Shown here: positions 1-8,207 of the stretch, piece by piece
Position numbering within the stretch: the first letter of the stretch is position 1
How the letters are laid out: each line of letters begins with the position of its first letter
Source: CAYWBI01 sp964456445
GTDB taxonomy: Bacteria; Calditrichota; Calditrichia; Calditrichales; J004
DNA length: 64,000 bases
Assembly: GCA_964456445.1 (NCBI GenBank)
Contig: CAYWBI010000004.1
Span: 9,500-73,499 of the forward strand
Direction: 5' to 3'
The notes under the pieces: generated by a model
Told to the model about the DNA's origin: nothing
Databases searched by the model: none
The model's input: only the letters and a program-made list of their open reading frames with translations
Translations under genes and position numbers: made by a program

Positions 1-1327
1 CGGAGCAGATATGCTTGTTTATGGCATGGGCGAACAACCATTGCGTGAGCTGTTGCGCCTGTTACAACGAGGGGTCCCTTTTAACAGCTTAAAAACAATT
101 GCACAAACAGCCATTTTACTCCCCGCGGATGCGGAGCTGCCAAAAATGAAAAAATGGAATTCACTGGAATTGTACAGCCATGAAGATTGTTTGGCGGATA
201 AATTAAAATTTACAAAAAATTTTAAACCCATCGAACAGGAATCAAACAGGTACCGTGCCCAAAGACTGCACCAGCGCATAGGTGATATGCGCATTGTAAT
301 CAATCCGCCCTACCCTACAATAACCGAAAGCGGGATTGACGCATCTTTTGACCTGCCCTATACACGTTTGCCCCATCCCAAATATACCAAACGGGGCCCC
401 ATCCCCGCATACGAAATGATACGCCATTCTGTAAATATGCACCGTGGATGTTTTGGTGGGTGCAGTTTCTGCACCATCTCCGCCCATCAGGGTAAGTTTA
501 TCGCCAGCCGTTCAAAAAATTCGATTATGAAAGAAGTCGAAGCCATTACCCAAATGCCCGATTACAAAGGATATATAAGCGATCTCGGCGGGCCATCGGC
601 CAATATGTATAAAATGAAGGGCAAGGATCTGGCCATCTGCGACCGTTGCGTGGCCCCCTCCTGTATCCACCCAACCGTATGCCATAACTTAGATACTAGC
701 CATGCCCCTCTGCTGGATATTTATAAAAGTGTCGATGCGCTGCCAGAGGTAAAAAAAGCATTCGTCGGCAGCGGTATTCGTTATGATTTATTGGTCGATA
801 AAGACCCACTCAAACAAAAAGAAAATGACGGTTTTATTGAACAACTGATGCAGCACCATGTATCGGGCCGCTTGAAAGTGGCCCCGGAACATACATCGGA
901 CGACGTGCTGAAAATCATGCGCAAGCCCTCATTCAAAAAATTTTATATTTTTAAGGATGCTTTTGACCGGATAAACAAAAAATGGGGATTGAAACAACAG
1001 CTTATCCCCTATTTCATATCCAGCCACCCCGGTTCCACCGAAGAAAGTATGGCGCACCTGGCCTGTGAAACAAAGGATATGGGTTTCCAATTGGAGCAGG
1101 TGCAAGACTTTACCCCAACCCCGATGACCGTGGCCACGGTTATCTACTACTCGGGTTACCACCCATATACATTAAAACGTGTTTACACAGCACATAGCCC
1201 AAAGGAAAAGAAGGACCAGCACCGCTTTTTCTTTTGGTACAAGCGTGAAAACCGCGAATGGATACGGCGCACACTTACAAAACTAAACAGGAAAGACCTT
1301 GCGGAAAGATTGTTAAAGTTCAAATAA
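1..1327 (+). CDS. YgiQ-family radical SAM protein, 5' end outside the window
   Basis: The reading frame is open through base 1, and the residues before the first ATG at 11 (G-A-D) continue the conserved YgiQ stretch 'ADMLVYGMGE', so the true start lies upstream of the window. Counting from that ATG, a radical SAM cluster motif C-x3-C-x2-C is visible at residues 147-154 (CFGGCSFC), which would hold a 4Fe-4S cluster that cleaves S-adenosylmethionine. The segment with PEHTSD, the 'SSHPGST' stretch and the 'QDFTPTPMT' stretch near the C-terminus are characteristic of the YgiQ/UPF0313 family. The physiological substrate of this family is not established. It is followed by a 129-bp gap and a histidine kinase on the same strand. 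The family assignment is strong; the function is unknown. Confidence 0.9.
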   Translation, partial: GADMLVYGMGEQPLRELLRLLQRGVPFNSLKTIAQTAILLPADAELPKMKKWNSLELYSHEDCLADKLKFTKNFKPIEQESNRYRAQRLHQRIGDMRIVINPPYPTITESGIDASFDLPYTRLPHPKYTKRGPIPAYEMIRHSVNMHRGCFGGCSFCTISAHQGKFIASRSKNSIMKEVEAITQMPDYKGYISDLGGPSANMYKMKGKDLAICDRCVAPSCIHPTVCHNLDTSHAPLLDIYKSVDALPEVKKAFVGSGIRYDLLVDKDPLKQKENDGFIEQLMQHHVSGRLKVAPEHTSDDVLKIMRKPSFKKFYIFKDAFDRINKKWGLKQQLIPYFISSHPGSTEESMAHLACETKDMGFQLEQVQDFTPTPMTVATVIYYSGYHPYTLKRVYTAHSPKEKKDQHRFFFWYKRENREWIRRTLTKLNRKDLAERLLKFK

Positions 1328-1456
1328 GCAACTATGCGCCACGGTCAACCATGCTACATTTTTCCTTTTTTTATCAATCCCACCTATATTTTTCCGATGA
1401 GGGATAAAGGCCCTGGCAGCCTCACGGACACATAATTAAATTGATATCCAAAAAAC

Positions 1457-3235
1457 ATGCGCATACATCAATCATATTTTGAACAAAACAACCTGATCGC
1501 CTCCTTAGCTCAGTTTGTTCTGTTCTCAACCCTATTTTTAATTCCTGAGGATGGACATTTCCATCCATCAAGCTCGCTTGTTGCACTGACCATAATACTG
1601 CTTCTTACGGTACTGAAAATCACGATGTGCTTTATTGGGACAAATAATAAAATACATAAGCAAATCTCTTTTGTTCTGATTGATTCGACCGCACTGTTTT
1701 GGTCCACTCTATACTTATTGGAATTGCTCGAGACGTCAACTTTAACACATCATACCATATATTTGCTTTTTTTGATCATGGGCATTAGCGGGTCCGGGGT
1801 CCTATCACTTTACAAACATCACTCCCTAACCTATTCATACATTGCATGTATCGAACTCACATCCTTTTTCTATACGGCTTTTCTTCTTACAGAAATCCGA
1901 TTTACAATTCTTATCGGCATATTTGCCTCAATGGTATTTAACAGCTACTATGCTTTTTTACATTATAAAAGCTGGCAAAATTTTTTAAATGAAAAACAAA
2001 AAAGCGATGATCTCTCCCAAAAACTGGCAAATGAAAAAAAAACACTTCAGGATACAAACCATAAGCTGGATGCGGCCCTGGCTTCGGCGAAAGAGTACAG
2101 CAAATTAAAAGATGATTTTGTCGCGACGGTCAGTCATGAAATACGCACGCCTATGAACGGGGTAATCGGCATGAGCGCCTTGCTCGATGAAACTGAATTG
2201 TCGGATGAGCAAAAAGAATATAACACCCTTATCCGTCACTCATCCAAGGCCCTGTTGACCATCATCAACGATATTTTGGATTTTTCCAAAATCGAAGCGG
2301 GGAAACTGACCCTGGAAGAAACGGCCTTTAATCTTCATGACCTGTTAAATGAAATAATTTTGATACATATTGACCGGGCAAAAGCATCCAATATTACTTT
2401 AAGGCTAAATTTTCCCGACGAGATAACAGGACAAGTTTTGGGAGATCCTACCCGGTTAAGACAAATCCTGACCAACCTGATAGGAAATGCGATAAAATTT
2501 GCAAAGGACGGAACGGTGTCCCTTGATGTAAAACATACGCCCGAGGGCTTCTTCCGGTTTGACGTCACCGATGATGGGATTGGTATTCATCCTAAAAAGA
2601 TAGATAATATATTTGAAAAATTTACACAGGCCGATTCATCTACCACCCGTCGGTTTGGCGGAACAGGCCTGGGGTTGTCCATCACCCGCGAGCTGGTTTG
2701 GCTGATGGCCGGAGAAATTAAAGTAGAGAGCAGCCCGGGCCGGGGTTCCACTTTTTCTGTTATCCTGCCGTTAAAGCCTTCTAAATTTAATGTTGAAAAT
2801 TTGGATGAACCGCTGAGAAACCAAAAACATGGCGTGCAAAAATCCTACGATAAAAAAGTGCTTATTGTAGATGACAACCTGATCAACCAAAAAGTGGCGT
2901 CCCGCATGCTCCAGCTTGATAATTTGATGGTCGATGTGGTTTCCAATGGCAAACAGGCCGTGGAAAACGCATACCATACTTTTTATGGCTGCATCCTAAT
3001 GGATATTGAGATGCCTCAAATGAACGGCATAACCGCCACAAAAGAAATACGCAAATCCAATGGCGCATCACAACAGGCGCCAATCATCGCCCTAACCGCT
3101 AATGCGGTAAAAGGTGACCGCGAGCGCTATCTTGCAGCCGGTATGGATGATTACCTGAGCAAACCACTTGATAAGGAAGAACTGCGTGCCAAGGTGCGGC
3201 ATTGGCTAAAAACAGGCCATTCCGTGCCCACCTGA
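1457..3235 (+). CDS. Membrane-bound hybrid sensor histidine kinase with C-terminal receiver domain
   Basis: The 592-residue protein has about six hydrophobic segments in residues 16-165, a short coiled linker (about 175-215), a HisKA dimerisation domain with the phospho-acceptor His227 in SHEIRTPMNG, and an ATPase domain with N-box (LIGNAIKF, 341-348), G1 box (DDGIGI, 372-377) and G2 box (GTGLGLSI, 402-409). A receiver domain follows (about 467-585) with the acidic pair at 472-473, phospho-acceptor Asp516 (LMDIEMP) and the conserved K in 'SKPLD'. It probably senses a membrane signal and passes phosphate internally to its receiver. No separate response regulator or Hpt gene is adjacent, so the output partner lies elsewhere. 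No clear ribosome-binding site precedes the ATG. Confidence 0.93.
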   Translation: MRIHQSYFEQNNLIASLAQFVLFSTLFLIPEDGHFHPSSSLVALTIILLLTVLKITMCFIGTNNKIHKQISFVLIDSTALFWSTLYLLELLETSTLTHHTIYLLFLIMGISGSGVLSLYKHHSLTYSYIACIELTSFFYTAFLLTEIRFTILIGIFASMVFNSYYAFLHYKSWQNFLNEKQKSDDLSQKLANEKKTLQDTNHKLDAALASAKEYSKLKDDFVATVSHEIRTPMNGVIGMSALLDETELSDEQKEYNTLIRHSSKALLTIINDILDFSKIEAGKLTLEETAFNLHDLLNEIILIHIDRAKASNITLRLNFPDEITGQVLGDPTRLRQILTNLIGNAIKFAKDGTVSLDVKHTPEGFFRFDVTDDGIGIHPKKIDNIFEKFTQADSSTTRRFGGTGLGLSITRELVWLMAGEIKVESSPGRGSTFSVILPLKPSKFNVENLDEPLRNQKHGVQKSYDKKVLIVDDNLINQKVASRMLQLDNLMVDVVSNGKQAVENAYHTFYGCILMDIEMPQMNGITATKEIRKSNGASQQAPIIALTANAVKGDRERYLAAGMDDYLSKPLDKEELRAKVRHWLKTGHSVPT

Positions 3236-3471
3236 AAAGCTTTCCCTCACGCTGCTGTTATTGTCTTTGATATTGCCAGCAGGATCCCTCCTGCGCTTGC
3301 GGATATCATTCTGTGGTACATTAAAATAAAATCAGGACGAATGCCGGGATAATTATTTATAAATCTGTCTTATTACAAAACGGATCTGTTTTCGGACCGA
3401 CGTTTTTTATTTTCAATCGGCGGAAATACTAATGAAAAATTTATAGGATTGTATTTTGGCAGGGGATGGAA

Positions 3472-3514
3472 CACATCCAATAGCGCACTGTTCTAACGGG
3501 CGCAATTGGATGTG
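3472..3514. repeat. Imperfect hairpin downstream of the small gene at 3526
   Basis: The arms CACATCCAAT (3472-3481) and ATTGGATGTG (3505-3514) pair perfectly. Inside them an A-A mismatch is followed by GCGC/GCGC, leaving a 13-nt loop. It starts 12 nt after the stop of the minus-strand gene at 3526-3744 and may stabilise or end that mRNA. No T-run follows on either strand, so it is not a classical intrinsic terminator. Confidence 0.5.
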
Positions 3515-3525
3515 ATGATGTGCGA

Positions 3526-3744
3526 TCAGGCAAATACGTTCAAATTGTGCCCAATACCGCCAAAAGCAGGCGCGGCCTTCGGGCTTGCCGAAGGGGATGC
3601 AGTGACCACCTTGTCATCCGCGTCATGATCATGATCCGGCTTACCAGATTGGACTCCTAAATCTGAGTCGGCCCGCTGAGCAGCCTGTATCGTTGTTTGT
3701 GTTGCCTGAAATACCGATGCTCCGGCGACTGAAGACATACCCAT
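3526..3744 (-). CDS. Small hypothetical protein, 72 aa
   Basis: I do not recognise this protein. It has a good ribosome-binding site, AAGGAG at 3751-3756, six nt before the ATG, which is the main reason for calling it real. The N-terminal half is small, polar and Ala/Gln/Thr rich (residues 1-30) and could form a helix; the middle carries an acidic His/Asp run (HDHDADD) that might bind metal; the C-terminal part is Ala/Pro rich and ends in 'GIGHNLNVFA'. There is no signal peptide or membrane segment. It stands alone, with the histidine kinase upstream on the other strand and a PPIase on its own strand about 115 nt behind it. A downstream hairpin (3472-3514) supports a short separate transcript. 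Confidence 0.6.
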   Translation of the reverse strand: MGMSSVAGASVFQATQTTIQAAQRADSDLGVQSGKPDHDHDADDKVVTASPSASPKAAPAFGGIGHNLNVFA

Positions 3745-3860
3745 AACTTTCTCCTTAAAGTTTATGAATGGTTATTAATTATACTGGTCGTCGGGTATGA
3801 CTTTTTCTTAAACTATTGGTTATATGAGATCAGGATGCACGAAAAGTATTCGCACTGTTT

Positions 3861-4136
3861 TTATTTTTGACCTGTTTTTTTTATGATATGAAAACCGAAT
3901 TGCGTACGGATCACCCGGGGAATAAGCCGGTTGGGGGCTTTGATCACAGCCTGTTCAAACTCTTTTACCATTTTTCCCGGTCCAAACCAACCTAAGTCAC
4001 CGCCCTTGCCTTTACTGGGGCAAGTGGAAAATTCCTTTGCCAGCGCGGCAAAATTGCCGCCTTTTCGCAGACGCTTTAATATTTCATCCGCCAGCTTTTT
4101 ATCTTTTACCAAGATATGGCTTGCCCGCCATTCCAT
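3861..4136 (-). CDS. ppiC: Parvulin-type peptidyl-prolyl isomerase (PpiC-like), 91 aa
   Basis: The 91 residues form a single stand-alone rotamase (parvulin) domain, about the size of E. coli PpiC. Landmarks are 'ASHILVKDKK' at the start, 'FAALAKEFSTCPS', 'GGDLGWFGPGKM' and the closing 'TQFGFHIIK'. It would catalyse cis-trans isomerisation of peptidyl-prolyl bonds; the absence of a signal peptide places it in the cytoplasm. The frame is open further upstream to 4271, but the ATG at 4134-4136 is preceded by AGGAG at good spacing and is exactly where family homology begins, so I use it. The in-frame upstream stretch shows no parvulin similarity. Confidence 0.9.
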   Translation of the reverse strand: MEWRASHILVKDKKLADEILKRLRKGGNFAALAKEFSTCPSKGKGGDLGWFGPGKMVKEFEQAVIKAPNRLIPRVIRTQFGFHIIKKTGQK

Positions 4137-4702
4137 ATCACATTCTCCTGTTATTATTGTTGTCATATATGCCCACGCGCCATCCCAAACGGAGTGAAAA
4201 TCCATCCATGCTTGTTCCGCGCGTTTTTTTAAACATCCGCAGGTATAGAATACCGACACGTCACCCGGCATATTTCAAAAGTCCTTCTGTAATTTATTCT
4301 TTTCTTTAAACACCATTTCACTAGTTGGAACAGCACATCCAGCCGATCGATCGTATTTGATCCAAACGCTATAAATGAATTCAAAAGAACGGACAGAACT
4401 TACATCCGAAACAGAAATATAAAAAATTTCCCGACGCGCTTCACTTAAAACTGTGTACCACATTTATTTAATCTATCATATCTGTCCTAAATAAAAACCG
4501 ATAAACCGGTTTTCATTGTATTTCTATTACTCATGATTAAAGATGACGTGTAAAAATGTGGAATCAAGTTTAAAATGTCATTCGCCATTTGATTGAGATT
4601 CCCAAAAAAACAATAGGTTATGGATTCATCCCGATGCCTCGGTACGAAGGAATGAAGGTGTGCCCTAATTATCTCCGGGTATGCAAGGGGGGGGTGGTCT
4701 GC

Positions 4703-4728
4703 GTCATTCCGGGCTTGCCCCGGAATCC
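4703..4728. repeat. REP-like palindrome of the GTCATTCCGGG/CCCGGAAT type
   Basis: Arms ATTCCGGG (4706-4713) and CCCGGAAT (4719-4726) flank a 5-nt loop. This 'GTCATTCC...GGAATCC' pattern is a widespread intergenic repeat type in bacterial genomes. Partial relatives follow at about 4811-4830 (TGCCTCTGCAGGAATGAC) and 4850-4884 (a CCTCGGGGAGCGGGAATGAC end). Confidence 0.65.
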
Positions 4729-4943
4729 AAGCCAGGGATGGCGCCTTATCGTTTGGAACCTTGGTTGGGCACGGATATCGGTTTTATTTCATGCTTTATC
4801 GTTTAGATTTCTGCCTCTGCAGGAATGACAAGATTGTGAATTCTCATTAAGATTCCCCCTGAATCCTCGGGGAGCGGGAATGACTGTTGACAAGGTATTT
4901 TCACACAGTCTCTAAAATCATGGGGTAAGCAAGACCCACCTAA

Positions 4944-4963
4944 CCCACGAATTCATTCGTGGG
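4944..4963. repeat. REP-like palindrome CCCACGAA/TTCGTGGG
   Basis: Perfect 8-bp arms, 4944-4951 and 4956-4963, around the tetraloop TTCA. The 'cccacgaat...attcgtggg' form is another common dispersed repeat type. No T-run follows, so it is unlikely to be an intrinsic terminator. Confidence 0.6.
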
Positions 4964-4988
4964 AAACAGGCATAGAATACGAGTAATC

Positions 4989-5008
4989 GAATCCGATTTA
5001 TCGGATTC
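4989..5008. repeat. Hairpin GAATCCGA/TCGGATTC
   Basis: Perfect 8-bp arms, 4989-4996 and 5001-5008, around a 4-nt loop TTTA. It lies 25 bp from the previous palindrome. A related core (CCG-TTTAT-CGG) occurs in the hairpin at 28489-28512. Confidence 0.5.
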
Positions 5009-5365
5009 TATATTTTAAAGGCGATTATTAAAAACAAAAGATGGATTGTTTTTGAAATCAGGATAAAATCCAGCCCAAACGTTGATATATCAATACAGAA
5101 AGTGCACTCAAAAATTATTTAGGACAGCTGTGTTAATCTATAATACATTTCTGTTTTAGGGGACACAAAGCGCAAAACTCATCCATCCATGCCCTCCTGT
5201 TTCAAAAATCTGGGGAAAATACGTCTCGCGCATATTTTGCCCAATTCATGTTTTTTCAACCCTATTTTGCGCTACGCAGGCAAAAGGCCATGAATATAAC
5301 CCCATATTACGGGCTTTTGTTTTTGGCATCATTATTGATTTAAGTAAATCAAACATTCACTAACA

Positions 5366-5374
5366 AAAGGAGGT
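5366..5374 (+). promoter_or_regulatory. Strong ribosome-binding site AAAGGAGGT
   Basis: A near-perfect anti-16S match three nt before the ATG at 5378. It fixes the start of the DUF5666-repeat protein and suggests high translation. Confidence 0.85.
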
Positions 5375-5377
5375 CCC

Positions 5378-7384
5378 ATGAGGAACTCGAGACTTTTTTT
5401 ATCGGTTATATTTTTTACATTGTGTGGATTGGCTGTTGGATTTGCCGATGGGCCACATAACAACGAATTCAAAACCGAGGGTAACATTGAATCCATTGGC
5501 CCGGACAGTCTGATGGTAAACAATTTCGTTTTTGATGTCGATTCCACTACATCGGTATCGGCGGAAAACGATTCATCTTTTTTATATGCAGACCTTAAGC
5601 CCGCTGATTATGTAAAGGTTGAAGGTTACGCAAAGAATGATTCTTCGGGAGGCTATTTTGCAACCAAAATAGAACTCCGGGAAAAAGGGCATCACGACAT
5701 GCATGAGATCAAAACACGAGGTCTTATCTCCGCTATTTATGACTCATCATTCGATGTAAATGGTTATACTTTTTGGGTGGACAATAATACCGTCTTTAAG
5801 GGTCATGACGATTCCCTGCTTGCATTTGCCGATTTTGCCGTGGACATGAACGTTGAAGTGGAAGCGTACAAGGACAGTCTTGGAAACTATGTGGCAAAAA
5901 AGGTAAAACTCGATGATGGTTCCGATCAGAATGATCATGAAGAGTTTGATTTTAGCGGTGTTGTTGACAGTCTTGCCGCTGATGGCTTTGCTATGAGCCA
6001 GCGGTTCTTTTTTGTTGACAGCCTTACCAAATTCAAAATATCCCACGATCAATCTGCCAGCTTTAGTGATCTGACTGTTGGTTCCGAAATCGAATTAGAA
6101 GCATTGCAGCTAAGCGATGGTAGCTTTTACGCAAAAAAAGTTGAATTAAGGGATCAGAGCCAGGCCTATCTTGAATTAACAGGGGCCATCGATTCTGTTG
6201 GGTTTGATTTTATCGTAGTATTGGATTATATGGTGAAAGTCGATAGTACAACACGCATCAGTGGACGCAACAAGACACCGCTTACTTTGGCGGATTTACA
6301 AAAAGGCCAACGCGTGAAGGTTCGCGGGGTTGAGACAAGTCCCAATGTTGTGGCTGCTAATCGTATAAAGGTTTACGAATTTCATAGCAATAAAGATCAT
6401 TTCAAAGGCACCGTCGTTGCCATAGGTGCTGACTATCTGCAGGTTGATCAGCGTACTTTCTTTGTTGACTCTCTTACTCAATATAGGGACAGTTTGGGGC
6501 AGCGCAGCTCTCTGGCCGCTTTCTCGGTTGGCGACTATGTAAAAGTAGAAGCACGCTCCAATGCAGACGGTTCCTGGTATGCACGTGAAGTTAAGCAAAA
6601 AGAACAACATCGCTCAGAAGTTGAATTCAGTGGAACAATTGATAGTTTGTTTATTGATGGAATCCGCGTGGCCGGCAATATTTTCTGGTTAGACAGCCTG
6701 ACACAGGTTTATGACCTTCAGGATTACCCTATGTCGGCGGACAGTCTTGGAATGGGCGATGTAGTTGAAGTAACCGCCCAGGTACTTGCCGATGGAAGTT
6801 TCCGCGCTTTGCGTATTAAACAAGAAAGCCGTCCGGATTTGATTACCGTTGATGGCGTAGTTGACGCTGTTAGCTCAAATTCGGTGTGGATAAGTGGACC
6901 GGAATTCCAATTGTCCCAACGTTCAGTGGTATTGGATCAAAATTATGCGCCTACCGCCAACAGTAACCTTCAGCCGGGTGATGCGGTAACCTTATGGGCC
7001 GTTCCGGGCAATTCCGCAACGCCGATCGTTATACAAATAAAACTGAACACAACCAGTGTTACAGGTCTGGCGCGGGGCGAGCTGAGAACGGGGATTGTAA
7101 GGGATTTTGTATTGAATCAAAACTATCCCAACCCTTTCAACCCGTCAACGACAATCGCCTTTAAGATCAATCTAAATGGATATCATAAGGTGCGCCTGAG
7201 CATCTATGACGCCACCGGACGGTTGATCAACACATTATATGATGGCCTGCTTGAACGTGGCGCATATAACTTTGTATGGGGCGCCCGTAATAACTTTGGC
7301 CAGGACGTGGCAAGCGGTCTTTATTTTTACCGTCTCAGTGTAGGGACACAGGCAAAGACAGCACGGATGCTTTTACTCCGTTAA
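5378..7384 (+). CDS. Secreted protein with seven DUF5666-like repeats and a T9SS sorting domain
   Basis: The 668-residue protein starts with a signal peptide (residues 1-23, 'FLSVIFFTLCGLAVGFA'). Seven tandem units of about 72 residues follow (about 30-560). Each repeats the scheme G-x-I-(D/E)-S-(I/L) ... hydrophobic ... V-D-S-x-T ... A-D-L-x-x-G-D-x-V-x-V-E-A ... D-G-S-x-x-A-x-x-(I/V), typical of DUF5666, predicted small beta-barrels. Residues 576-668 form a type A sorting domain (NYPNPFNPST, then 'GLYFYRLSVG', ending 'LLR'), so it should be exported by Sec and then carried across the outer membrane by the T9SS. The role of DUF5666 is unknown. The gene is monocistronic, with a strong ribosome-binding site and a strong terminator. 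Confidence 0.9.
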   Translation: MRNSRLFLSVIFFTLCGLAVGFADGPHNNEFKTEGNIESIGPDSLMVNNFVFDVDSTTSVSAENDSSFLYADLKPADYVKVEGYAKNDSSGGYFATKIELREKGHHDMHEIKTRGLISAIYDSSFDVNGYTFWVDNNTVFKGHDDSLLAFADFAVDMNVEVEAYKDSLGNYVAKKVKLDDGSDQNDHEEFDFSGVVDSLAADGFAMSQRFFFVDSLTKFKISHDQSASFSDLTVGSEIELEALQLSDGSFYAKKVELRDQSQAYLELTGAIDSVGFDFIVVLDYMVKVDSTTRISGRNKTPLTLADLQKGQRVKVRGVETSPNVVAANRIKVYEFHSNKDHFKGTVVAIGADYLQVDQRTFFVDSLTQYRDSLGQRSSLAAFSVGDYVKVEARSNADGSWYAREVKQKEQHRSEVEFSGTIDSLFIDGIRVAGNIFWLDSLTQVYDLQDYPMSADSLGMGDVVEVTAQVLADGSFRALRIKQESRPDLITVDGVVDAVSSNSVWISGPEFQLSQRSVVLDQNYAPTANSNLQPGDAVTLWAVPGNSATPIVIQIKLNTTSVTGLARGELRTGIVRDFVLNQNYPNPFNPSTTIAFKINLNGYHKVRLSIYDATGRLINTLYDGLLERGAYNFVWGARNNFGQDVASGLYFYRLSVGTQAKTARMLLLR

Positions 7385-7397
7385 CCACCAACCTCCA

Positions 7398-7441
7398 GGA
7401 TTCCCGCTTCAATACCCATCTATTCCCAGATTCGGGAATCC
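7398..7441. repeat. Inverted repeat GGATTCCCG ... CGGGAATCC
   Basis: Arms 7398-7406 and 7433-7441 pair perfectly across a 26-nt spacer, between the stop codon at 7384 and the intrinsic terminator. It may be a degenerate member of the GGAATCC palindrome family seen near 4.7 kb. Confidence 0.5.
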
Positions 7442-7449
7442 TTTCTCCA

Positions 7450-7477
7450 AAGCCCGGCACTCCCCCGGGCTTTTTTT
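7450..7477 (+). terminator. Intrinsic terminator after the DUF5666-repeat gene
   Basis: Stem AAGCCCGG (7450-7457) pairs with CCGGGCTT (7465-7472) around a 7-nt loop, followed by a T-run to 7477. Confidence 0.92.
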
Positions 7478-7620
7478 ATTTTACGGCAATACACCTGCAA
7501 GATGTAAACCGCGCCTATACCCGGTAATCTTAAAAGATATTTTGAGCCGTTCTAACGTTAAAACGAGCTCGAACCAGAACCGTGGATATTCCCATCAGTA
7601 AAAAAAACAACCCAGAGGAC

Positions 7621-7664
7621 AAAAAAAAAAGGATAATAAAAATATTATAATTTTCATCATCCTT
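7621..7664 (-). terminator. Intrinsic terminator of the tRNA cluster
   Basis: Read on the minus strand, a 15-bp stem (7664-7650 with 7643-7629, including two G-U pairs) closes a 6-nt loop and runs into eight or more U residues (7628-7621). It begins 5 nt after the 3' end of tRNA-Leu, so it ends the tRNA transcript. Confidence 0.85.
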
Positions 7665-7669
7665 TGATA

Positions 7670-7758
7670 TGGTACCGAGGGCCGGACTCGAACCGGCATG
7701 GAGTTTAAGCTCCGAGGGATTTTAAGTCCCTTGTGTCTACCAATTTCACCACCTCGGC
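7670..7758 (-). tRNA. tRNA-Leu (anticodon TAA)
   Basis: Acceptor 5' strand GCCGAGG pairs with CCTCGGT. The anticodon loop reads CTTAAAA with anticodon TAA, there is a long class II variable arm, and the T-loop is GGTTCGAGTCC. The 3' CCA is encoded (7670-7672), unlike in the two neighbouring tRNA genes. Confidence 0.96.
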
Positions 7759-7788
7759 ACGAACAACATTGGTATCTTTAAAATCTCG

Positions 7789-7861
7789 AGGCGACGGTCG
7801 GATTCGAACCGACGCATAAAGGTTTTGCAGACCTCTCCCTTAACCACTTGGGTACGTCGCC
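7789..7861 (-). tRNA. tRNA-Cys (anticodon GCA)
   Basis: Acceptor GGCGACG pairs with CGTCGCC, anticodon stem-loop GGTCTGCAAAACC, T-arm GGTTCGAATCC, discriminator U73 as usual for Cys. CCA is not encoded and must be added by CCA-adding enzyme. Confidence 0.95.
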
Positions 7862-7996
7862 ATAAATAATATTCTTTTTTTACTACGCCGGGTAACGCCC
7901 ACTTTTTAACAGAAATGACTATTGTGATAAATCAGAGCGGGTAAGAAATGTGCCTGAAAAAGGGCCATCGACTTTGGCGTTTGTAAAATAAAAAAG

Positions 7997-8070
7997 AGCG
8001 AGAGACGGGATTCGAACCCGCGACCCCAACCTTGGCAAGGTTGTGCTCTAGCCAGCTGAGCTACTCTCGC
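7997..8070 (-). tRNA. tRNA-Gly (anticodon GCC)
   Basis: Acceptor GCGAGAG pairs with CTCTCGC, anticodon loop CTTGCCAAG, T-arm GGTTCGAATCC, discriminator U73 as usual for Gly. CCA is not encoded. Confidence 0.96.
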
Positions 8071-8207
8071 TAATCCAGCGCTTATTTCAGCGTTGTGAGC
8101 AAAGAATATACGGACGGTTTTTATTTCTGTCAAACAAATTTTTATGGAATTTTCCATTTATTTATTTGTATAAAACCATGCCATTTCTTCAATGAACAAG
8201 AAAACAG

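Larger units (their letters stand above)
4137..5377. other. Gene-poor region with clustered short palindromic repeats
   Basis: About 1.2 kb without a convincing gene. The minus-strand frame of ppiC continues upstream to 4463 and is broken by one TGA at 4275-4277; it may be a decayed gene but shows no recognisable domain. From about 4620 to 5010 there are several unrelated palindromes resembling dispersed bacterial intergenic repeats, listed separately. From 5010 to 5360 I see only AT-rich sequence that presumably carries the promoter of the gene at 5378. Confidence 0.6.

Noticed and set aside
4589..4828. Plus-strand open frame of 79 codons
   Set aside because: Its sequence ('VIPGLPRNPS') is the translation of a GTCATTCC-type palindromic repeat, a known source of false genes.
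7906..8157. Minus-strand open frame of 83 codons
   Set aside because: It spans the tRNA-Gly gene; 'ARVAQLARAQPCQGWGRGFESR' is a typical false translation of a tRNA.
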